From the NCBI GenBank assembly GCA_032622095.1, contig CP136065.1:154509577-154573576 (forward strand): a stretch of 64,000 nucleotides of DNA, in the 5' to 3' direction. This DNA comes from Siphonodentalium dalli. Lineage: Eukaryota > Mollusca > Scaphopoda > Gadilida > Siphonodentaliidae. The notes under the pieces were generated by a model, which saw only the letters and a program-made list of their open reading frames with translations, had not been told where the DNA came from and did not search any database. Made by a program: the position numbers and the translations under genes. Of the stretch, positions 55,861 through 64,000 are shown piece by piece. How positions within the stretch are numbered: the first letter of the stretch is position 1; each line of letters begins with the position of its first letter.

Positions 55861-56035
55861 ATGCACACACATATAAATGGATACCAAGCCATGGTATCTA
55901 TTGACAAAAATAGATTTTTGACTCAGAATTGTTATTTTAATATTATAAACGATTTCAAAAGAGTCTGGAGCCTTGAAAACATTCAATTAAAAGTAATTTT
56001 GGTAAAAAAAAAGTTTAATATTACATTTTTGAACA

Positions 56036-56254
56036 TGTCTCGGTATGGTCTAATATGGGACATACATATAGCTTTCTTGTTGAGAGCTGCAATAATTCTA
56101 GGTACAGTCTAATCTGGGACATAGCGTTAGCATGTCTAGGTAAGGACTAATATGGGACATAAATGCAGTTTTATCAAGTCTAGGTATGGTCTAATCTGGG
56201 ACATACATATAGCTTTCTTGGTGAGAGCTGCAATAAATATGACCTGTTTTATAT
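56036..56254. repeat. ~78-bp 'tctaggtatggtctaatctgggacat' tandem units
   Basis: Four diverged units here; the array resumes at 57225-57315 and 58160-58390. The element at 56255-57217 interrupts it. Confidence 0.7.
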
Positions 56255-57167
56255 AAATACTAGCAGGTGGACCCGACTTCGTCCGGGCTGTTTCCCCTCT
56301 GCTTTTCGGCGAATTGCGCGATTTGACCTTGAATTGTCGCGATTTCAAGGTCACGTTGCATGGGCAAATGAATAGGCTTATGACACTCCCCATACGAAAG
56401 TATCCCTAGACACTAATTTTCATAGAAATCCCGTGATACTCGGGTGTTTGACCTTGAAATGACCTAATTTCAAGGTCAAGGTCACATCGCACGGGCAAAT
56501 GAATAGGCTTACGACACTCCCCATACGAAAGTATCCCTAGACACTAATTTTCATTGAAATCCTGTGATACTCGGGCATTTGACCTTGAAATGACCCGATT
56601 TCAAGGTCAAGGTCACGTCTTTCGGCGAATTGCGCGATTTGACCTTGAATTGTCCATTTTGAAGGTCAAGGTGAGGTGGGGTCACGATTTGACCCGTCCA
56701 AAACACTGCCCGGACAAAAGTACCCGTCGAAATCCATCCGGTTTTACCCGATTTGACCTCAAATTGATCATTTTGAAGGTCAGGTCGGGGTGACGATTTG
56801 ACCCGTCCAAAAAACTCAGTGGACAAAAGTAACCCTATGTATCAAATTTCATTGAAATCCCATAAAAATTGGCGATTTTGACCTTGAATTGACCCGATTT
56901 CAAGGTCAAGGTCACATCGCACGGGCAAACGAATAGGCTTACGACACTCCCCATATGAAAGTATCCCTAGACACTACTTTTCATCGAAATCCCATGATAC
57001 TCGGGGCGTTCGACCTTGAAATGACCCAATTTCAAGGTCAAGGTCACGTCGCATGGGCAAATTAATAGGCCCATGCCACTCCCCGGCCGAAAGTACCCCC
57101 ACATACCAAGTTTCATCGAAATCGGTTCGGCCGTTTTCGAGTCCATCGCGAACAGACAGACAGACAG

Positions 57168-57198
<31 letters not shown>

Positions 57199-57217
57199 GA
57201 TTTCACAAAATATATAA
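56255..57217. mobile_element. repeat element with TCAAGGTCAAGGTCA modules and GACAGAC/(CA)n tail
   Basis: Opens ATACTAGCAGGTGGACCCGA and CTTCGTCCGGG, and closes with ACATACCAAGTTTCATCGAA and ATCGGTTCGGCCGTTTTCGA, then CAGACAGACAG, a (CA)n at about 57169-57194 and ACAAAATATATAATAGAT. Between them ~110-130-bp modules repeat. Each module pairs TTTGACCTTGAAATGACC with ATTTCAAGGTCAAGGTCAC and ends ACACTCCCCATACGAAAGTA. Non-coding. Similar opening and closing phrases mark 61428-62180. Superfamily undetermined. Confidence 0.7.
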
Positions 57218-57224
57218 TAGATGG

Positions 57225-57315
57225 GATAGAGCATAATCAGTGAGAACTGCAATAGTTCTAGCTATGGCCTATAATCTGGGAATGAATATACTTGGTGAGA
57301 ACTTCAATAAGTCAG
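57225..57315. repeat. continuation of the 'tctaggtatgg' tandem units
   Basis: TCAGTGAGAACTGCAATAGT, then TCTAGCTATGGCCTATAATC. It resumes the array interrupted at 56255. Confidence 0.6.
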
Positions 57316-58159
57316 GGTTAACGAACGAGCTACTGGACATTCGTAAACTAGAAGGTCGACACCATAGGCTGATACCATTTAGTTTATGAATCGCCAGTTA
57401 CGAGTCAATTAACCGACTTAAAATACAGTTTTATAATATACAATAAGGAGAAATTCCGATAAATCTTGATATAAAATGAGACATTTACAAAAACTTTCTG
57501 AAAATAAATAATCCTTGGCTGACAACAAAACCACACCCTTGACATGTGAGTGGAAATTGTATGTGAATTTTGACGTGAACACGATACATAGCACAATAGC
57601 ATGCGGTACAATTTTGTTCAAAAATAAACGTTGATGTATGCGAACATGATAAAATATTTGGATATAGTATATACGTAATATATACTGTTGACGCAAGTAC
57701 AGGTGTCTCTATTTTGGGCATGTACGTATGGATTTTAGGATATTTTTAAAACAATATCGTTGTTGTATTCAGAAGAACAGTAACTCTATTAGTGGAGTCT
57801 CGATTGCTTGAATGTGATAGAAACCCCCTGGTATACAAATTAGCAGGAAACCTCTATTGACTACAAAATGGATTACGTGGGGTTCATAAGCACTATGCAG
57901 ATGTTTGTTATTGTAGGCAGGTGCAAGCAGCATACTATTTCTCTGATAGAGGTCTTTGTATAGCATTTTGCAGCATTGGGTTGATTTTGTATAGCATTCC
58001 CTGCCATTACATGTTTTTTCATTGCAAATTGGTTAGTAGAAATTGGAAATTGCAACGCTAATCCAGTTAAATTGATCCCTGGCCATGGGAGACATATGAC
58101 CATTCTAGATTACGAATGTTGACTTGTGGTATAGATATGGTATAAAACATGGTATAAAG
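57316..58159. other. unassigned non-coding stretch
   Basis: Several overlapping minus-strand frames (57405-57721, 57769-58103) have no recognisable domain. Confidence 0.45.
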
Positions 58160-58390
58160 TGCCAATTTCAGAGAAATAGAAGGTCAAGGTAGAAAAAAGG
58201 AGCTGGGTTTTAAGTCTAGGAATGGCCTAATTTATATAAATTTTGGAAAGAGCTTTCTCAAGTCTAGGTACGGCCTAATCTCAGGCAGAACATAATCAAT
58301 GAAAACTACAATAGTTCTAGGTATGGCCTAATCTCGGACAAAGCTTTCTTGCTGAGAATATCAACAAGTCTATGCACGGCCTGATCTGGT
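58160..58390. repeat. further 'tctaggtatggcctaatct' units
   Basis: Three diverged units with AAGTCTAGGTACGGCCTAAT, GTTCTAGGTATGGCCTAATC and AAGTCTATGCACGGCC. Confidence 0.65.
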
Positions 58391-59248
58391 TTCTATTATC
58401 ATGCTAATAGTAAGCATAAAGGTGCTGAAGTGATTCCATGCCAGCTATCTGCTAACAATAGGTAAACAATACAACCAACATGTATCATAGATAGTGATTC
58501 ATAATTCCCAATCTCCTTATGTTTCTGTTTATTATTAACCCCATGCACCATAATATGTTGATATAAACCATACTACGAACTTGCTGCGGCTTCGATCTCT
58601 TTCATAAAATTTCTCTATTGCTTCAGATGTATGATATTATAATTTTGAGTAAGAAAGACCAGTCAACAAGAAGTTTTTTCTCTCCTAATTTTCATCCACA
58701 AACTTGGACAGAAAATGTTGCTATTTTTAGAGCATTACAACCTTTTTATTTAATATCTTAATTGAAGTAAAATATGTGTTTTATATGTACGGTACCAGAT
58801 TTTTCTCATGCGTGTGTATATGTATAGAACTAAATTCAAACCAATCAACTTCCTTTATATCGGTTAATGTTTTTCTCAAAGAGATCAGAGAGATTGGAAA
58901 AGACACTCGGCATATACATCGACTCAATATATCAAATCTAATTTTTCATAAATCTAGTGCAATTTTGACCATTTTGAGACATTTTTAATCTAATACTTCC
59001 TTCTTCTTGAAATAAGCACAAGTTGATGTGATGATAAAGCAACCCAACCTGGAGTTATCATCCAAAAAAAACAAAACACAAAGAACTCAAATTGAAGTAC
59101 ATACCGGTACATAAAAATGCATAGAGAAAATTTCATTTAGTTTCCTTCATCAAAAGTAATGTTTGAAGTGGGGAGGACCTATATGTTGCAATTAGAAATT
59201 CAAAGTTTGATTCTCATGAAAGTAACATTGTGGTTCAAATCCAAGGTC
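58391..59248. other. unassigned non-coding stretch
   Basis: No recognised feature. Confidence 0.5.
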
Positions 59249-59512
59249 TTAACCCTTTCATGACGGGAGCTGCGCTGGTGCAGCATTAATAATCCTGTGC
59301 CAGTGCATTCTCTTATTTATGCGAGTCTCCCATAGGGAGCGTCGCATATATATGAGAATGCACTGGCTTACAAGTTCATGGTATTTTGTTAGGCCAATGT
59401 ATTCTCTTATATATGAGAGGCTCCCTTACATGGGAGACTCGCATATATAAGAGAATGAATTGGCACAGGGTTTTCACAAAATTTCAGGAAGCTCCAATAA
59501 AGAAAGGGTTAA
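59249..59512. mobile_element. family C TTAA element, complete (C6)
   Basis: TTAA at both ends (59249-59252, 59509-59512). TTAACCCTTTCATGACGGGA at the left; AGCTCCAATAAAGAAAGGG at the right. The two hairpins of TGCATTCTCTTAT...ATGCGAG are intact and the whole is 264 bp. Confidence 0.9.
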
Positions 59513-59930
59513 GTATTTAGCTATCCATTTACCAACTGACAATTCTCTTGGGACATTAAATGTACTTCCACAATGCACCCAAGAGCATACAAAACAATGG
59601 AAATTTTAAGTGTAGAGACTGGTCCTATATTTTCTATGAATGCCACCCCAAGCCACACCAGTTATTATTGTATGATTGTTTATTCATGTGGGGCGTATTT
59701 GGCAAGGGGTTGTTTAATCTACCCATATGGTATCAGAAAGCAAACTATTGAATCAAGTGTTGACGTGCATTTCATGGTCTCTAAGCCACATAAATATTTT
59801 GATCAATTAAATCTAACGTCTGTCACTTTCAAACATGGGTAAAACACACTGTGACAACAGACCTTCTGTTTCTAAAGATACTCTGTTCATTTACAGACTT
59901 TAACATTTATCATGCATCATTTAAAGGTAC
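59513..59930. other. unassigned spacer
   Basis: Two overlapping forward frames (59560-59842) are unrecognised. Confidence 0.4.
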
Positions 59931-60352
59931 TCAATCCGATCAGATGGTCCCCATATCATCAAGTTACAACAGCAACAACATTTCTTCAAAATACGCTTTA
60001 GTTATCACAAAATAATGCTAGCCATGCACTGTCAACTATGGTATAAAATTTCCCAAAACTTGTCATTTATCAACATGTTGTTCAATGAAATATGGTCATA
60101 TTATCACTTGATTTTATAGTTATCCATCTTCAATTTTGTCCAAGATAGTCGGTTTGATGGCTTTTTTCCAGGCCCCAAATAATTGCACTTCATGCACATC
60201 TCGAGATATAAAAAATTTCAAAAATTGATATCTGATCACTCTAAGCTTTGATGGGTGGGTTCCTCGACTCGAATCAAATATTTGTTTACCCCAAAGCCAA
60301 AGAAATAGTAATTTGAGAGCGTTAATTCAGATTATGCATCTTTAATAATGCT
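59931..60352. repeat. dispersed repeat G (copy 2, inverted)
   Basis: Reverse complement of 46091-46527; see that entry. Confidence 0.75.
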
Positions 60353-61427
60353 GACCAGTGATTTTTTTTATTACATGTCTGTTACTGAAAATCATCTCAT
60401 TCAATGTCATCAATTTCAAGTTATTACACTTGTGGGAATGTAACAACATCATTGTCACTTTGACAATAACACCGGCACTTTATTATATATAAAAGGCCCA
60501 CTTATTTTTCGAATCCCCAGATCACATTACCGGTATATACAACATAATTCCATATTACACTCTATATACCATTTGAAAGAGGAAGCTCCGAAACATTGTA
60601 TTATCAACTTATCCAGTCCAGTATACTGTGAACATGTTGTTTTTTTGCAGGTACCGATGTATGTTCTCTGCTTAATTTTGATCATGTCTGTACTGCTAGT
60701 TTATTATTCTCAATGCAAGGGGAATAACTCTATCTCTTAGTTGTGAATTATGATGCATTCTGGGGTAAATAATGGGGGGATTCTTGTGGTGAATCTCAGG
60801 ATCTTTATCACTCGGTAGGCCACTTCTAGGCCACAGCTGTTCCGTATTCTTGTGGAATATATATATTTTTTGTTTTTCTTCCAAATGGTATACAATATGG
60901 AATAGGTTGGCTATAATGTGATCTTGGCATTTGAAAATTATGTGACCTTTAAAATAAAAGTATCATCAAGCATGACAAGATCAGGCAATAACATTGAATA
61001 ATTCTTCAGAAAACATCAGAAATGATCAGTTATGAGATATGAGTTGGGAGTGTAATAAACACAGAACCATATATATATCTGTTATTGGCCAATAGTTTAT
61101 GTCATCTTGTCCCCTGCAACAATTGCAATATGAGGTATAGCTTGCCAAAGGCAACCAAAACATTAGTAGACATAGAAACAGCTGGATTTAGTACAATACA
61201 TGACCTCTCACACCAGGATATTATGATTGATGGGTAGGCTTTTTAATATTGCAAGCTCCTGTGTCCCTGTGTGACTAAATATAGCCAATACTGATGATTA
61301 GCAGTCGAAAATGGCACGTTTTCACTTCAGATCCAAAGAGAGGATTTTAAGAATATTAAAAAGTTTTGTATTCTCTGACAATGGGAAGTCAGGCTTGTGT
61401 GTCAGTTTGAATTATCTTTCCACTTAT
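60353..61427. other. unassigned non-coding stretch
   Basis: No recognised feature; a 62-codon minus-strand frame at 60696-60884 is unsupported. Confidence 0.5.
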
Positions 61428-62180
61428 ATATAACTAGCCGATGAGCCCGACGTTGTCTGGGCTATTCAAAAACCAAATTTCAAGTCGATCGCTCCACCCG
61501 TTTCCGAGATCTGGTCTGCGCATGAGCGAAGCTGGCGTCGCACGGGCTCGGCGACCCGATAAAATTCGTATCCGGGGCAAGATACATTCACATACCAAAT
61601 TTCAAGCCGATAGCTCCACCCGTTTCCGAGATACGGTCTGCGCATGCGCGAAGCTGGCGTCGCACGCGCTCGGCGACCCGATAAAATTTGTATCCGGGGC
61701 AAGATACATTCACATAGCAAATTTCAAGTCGATAGCTCCACCCGTTTCCGAGATCTCGTCTGCGCATGCACGAAGCTGGCGTCGCACGGGCTCGGTGACC
61801 CGATAAAATTTGTATCCGGGGCAAGATACATTCACATACCAAATTTCAAGCCAATAGCTCCACCCGTTTCCGAGATCCGGTCTGCGCATGCGCGAAGCTG
61901 GCGTCGCACGGGCTCGGCGACCCGATAAAATTCGTATCCGGGGCAAGATACATTCACATAGCAAATTTCAAGTCGATAGCTCCACCCGTTTCCGAGATCT
62001 CGTCGGCGCATGCGCGAAGCGGGCGCCGCACGGGCACGCCAATACGACAACGTCCACCGGCTGGTCAAACTACACACACGTACCAAGTTTCGTCCCGATA
62101 GGTCGAGAATCGTAGATTTGTATAAATGACAAACAAACATACATACAGACAAACAGAGGTCTTCAAAATATATATGAGAT
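61428..62180. mobile_element. element with 122-bp tandem modules and ACAAACAGAC tail
   Basis: Opens ATATAACTAGCCGATGAGCC and CGACGTTGTCTGGGCT. It closes with CGTACCAAGTTTCGTCCCGA, ACATACAGACAAACAGAG and CAAAATATATATGAGAT. This is the same architecture as 56255-57217. The interior is an exact 122-bp repeat array (next entry). Confidence 0.7.
61468..62030. repeat. 122-bp tandem repeat, about 4.6 copies
   Basis: ACCAAATTTCAAGTCGATCG-type starts are spaced 122 bp apart (61471, 61593, 61715, 61837, 61959). GATAAAATT occurs at 61558, 61680, 61802 and 61924. Each unit holds CTCCACCCGTTTCCGAGAT, TCTGCGCATGCGCGAAGC and GGGGCAAGATACATTCACAT. Copies are over 90% identical by eye. Open frames here on both strands follow from the GC-rich repeat. 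Confidence 0.95.
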
Positions 62181-62184
62181 AGTC

Positions 62185-62350
62185 CGTCTCACAACTGGGC
62201 TCTTTAGGGAATATCCAACCACTTTCTGTTTGATACTGATTCTAGAGTACTTTTCGATGAGGAATTCAGTGGTGCCAACCGATTTTGATAAAAGGGGCCC
62301 AAATTCCATTTTTAAGGGCCTGAACCCCAATTTTGGGGTTCAGCCGTTTT
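62185..62350. repeat. dispersed repeat F (copy 2)
   Basis: Direct-orientation match to 46905-47042, with an extra segment TCCAACCACTTTCTGTTTGA after GGGAATA. Confidence 0.85.
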
Positions 62351-64000
62351 TTCTCAAAGTTGAGCCCCCAATTAGAATTTTAATGACTTGTATGCATTAA
62401 TGCCACATAGAGGTATCATTTCTGATATTTTATATAGCATTATAGGACGGGATTGACCTTCAAGGAGCTCTTGACCCTGAAAATCAAAAATGGCCGACTT
62501 CAAAATTAGCAAAAATTTAGCAAAGTCAAGAATAATTAAAATAGTGCAACGTATAGAATTTTTTTTCATCTTTAAAGTATCAGCACCATTGTGCTTCCAC
62601 TCATGAGTGCTCAACAAGGTTTTGGACGGAATGTATTGGCCGTAGAATGAAAAACTGGCATTTTCTCAATAACCAATATTTTGAAAAAAATCATAAATTT
62701 TATGGTAATTGATTAGTAGTGCAATTACTGCTGCAAACAAGGGTAGCTAATGATATGATATGAATAAATACATGTATTTATGAGTAGTTCATCCTTTTTA
62801 TATTGATTTCACTGCCTTTGATATGAGATGGCTGCCAAAATGGCTATAGATGGGATGACATATATCACATTTATATCATTGTAAATGAGTGCAATGTGGA
62901 ATTTCATTCAAGCTATAGCTAACAGGAAAACAGTATGTCTTTTATGGTATTCTAATGTTGAATTGTATTTTAGTTTGAAATTTATTTTAATAAGTAAGGG
63001 TTACAGAGCATTATAGTTCTTTACCACAATCAATTGAGTCGAAAATGAGATTTATTCTAGTAAAGAACTATCAGCATAATTGACCACGCACAATGGGATT
63101 AGCTGGAAATCGCTGCTGAGAATGTGTTGACCCCGACACATAACATATGCCCTTCCCGACTTTGAACATGCCTTGGAAATTGGTGTGCTTTAACAAAAAT
63201 CAGGTAACGATTGTGCTCTAATCAACAGAAATTCACAGATTGAACATGGTTTTCAAAATTTGTTATCAACATTTAGCAGCTGATCTGATTTAAGTGACCA
63301 AATTATGGAACATGCTAAACACTTTTACTAAATGGAATGACCAGCTGTTTGCTTCATGCAGCAACCACATGTTGCGATCTTAAAATGGGTATTGCATCTG
63401 TGCATAGTAAAAACATGTTGTAATCAGATGAGAGATGACCATGTATGGGCATTTTTCAAAAAATGTGACCGATTTGGGTATTCAAGAAACAAAAAATTAT
63501 TTCTGCGAAAGAACGTATCTGACCTGTTTTCCTGGTTGAGGGATATCCAGTAGAACTGAGGAAAGTAAAGTTCAACCTTAATCACCCCTATATCCTGTCC
63601 GGATCAGGTCCAATGATGATGCACCCACACCTAGTGTCCCTACTGTTACCGTTAATTTTTTCAATATAAATATGATTTTGTGTGATATGGAGGTGGAAAA
63701 TAATAAATGCGCAACGTGTGCATTGTGTGGTCATCAGAATTTGCAAAAATAAACACCAAAAACATGATGCGCATAACGAGTTATGATAATGTATACGTGA
63801 TATGCATAAATTTCCGATATCCAGGGATCGATTGTTCTCGACCTGGAATGATGTGCATTTCTATTTTATTATGGCCATATAAAAGGTAAATACTCCACAA
63901 TTCTATCGGGATGAGGGAATCTAATTCAAATTAATCTCGATATGACAGAAAAGATCCACGGTAACAGGTGTGACAAGCCAGTAACAGGAGAGACACTTGA
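62351..64000. other. unassigned non-coding stretch
   Basis: Only short frames without recognisable domains; no family match seen. Confidence 0.5.

Noticed and set aside
61441-62152. Multiple overlapping open frames of 75-121 codons on both strands
   Set aside because: They are translations of the 122-bp GC-rich repeat in different frames; a repeat length not divisible by three and openness on both strands argue against coding.

Overview
The window looks like non-coding DNA from the nuclear genome of a marine invertebrate. The evidence is an AT-rich, intron-like sequence with no operons or bacterial ribosome-binding sites, a CR1/L2-type LINE, dense non-autonomous DNA transposons, and frequent TACATGTA-type words. 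A deuterostome (echinoderm, hemichordate, amphioxus) or a lophotrochozoan fits; the sequence alone does not decide. No complete host gene is visible. The one convincing host-coding piece is a 189-bp candidate exon on the minus strand (958-1146). It has good splice sites on both sides and encodes a W/G-rich stretch like GW182/TNRC6 proteins. Much of the window could therefore be intron or upstream DNA of that gene.

Layout. 1-295: 3' tail of a LINE. 681-3708: hAT-like ends, palindromic family A (with a nested hAT-like element) and a 1-kb pogo/Tigger-like element. 4946-5945: two TTAA-flanked elements (family D). 7045-8003: a T-rich element with inverted ends. 9088-10954: a hAT-like element with a perfect 8-bp target duplication and a nested CCTAGG-rich element. 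13-20 kb: small repeats, including the TA-flanked palindrome family B, a CAGCC-ended family and ~165-bp 'aagatggc' monomers (family E). 21-27.5 kb: local duplications (94 bp, 478 bp, and a complex array at 26.3-27.5 kb). 29-33 kb: families A, B and other inverted repeats. 33.3-36.7 kb: a family-D element split by a 3-kb LINE that carries the only long open reading frame (645 codons of reverse transcriptase). 37.5-38.9 kb: a three-deep nest of transposons. 39.2-40.7 kb: a 1.46-kb TTAA element. 44.7-45.6 kb: a large palindrome. 47-55 kb: many copies of B, C, H and E, including a precise TTAA insertion of H into B. 56.2-57.2 kb and 61.4-62.2 kb: tandem-module elements. The first is packed with TCAAGGTCA nuclear-receptor-type motifs; the second has 122-bp repeats. 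62.3-64 kb: nothing recognised.

The genes do not form a pathway. The main story is transposon ecology. Several TTAA-flanked families share a TTAACCCTTT end but have different interiors. TA-flanked palindromes occur in full-length and internally deleted forms. Nested insertions give a readable relative chronology. Family letters (A, B, C ...) are local names used only here.
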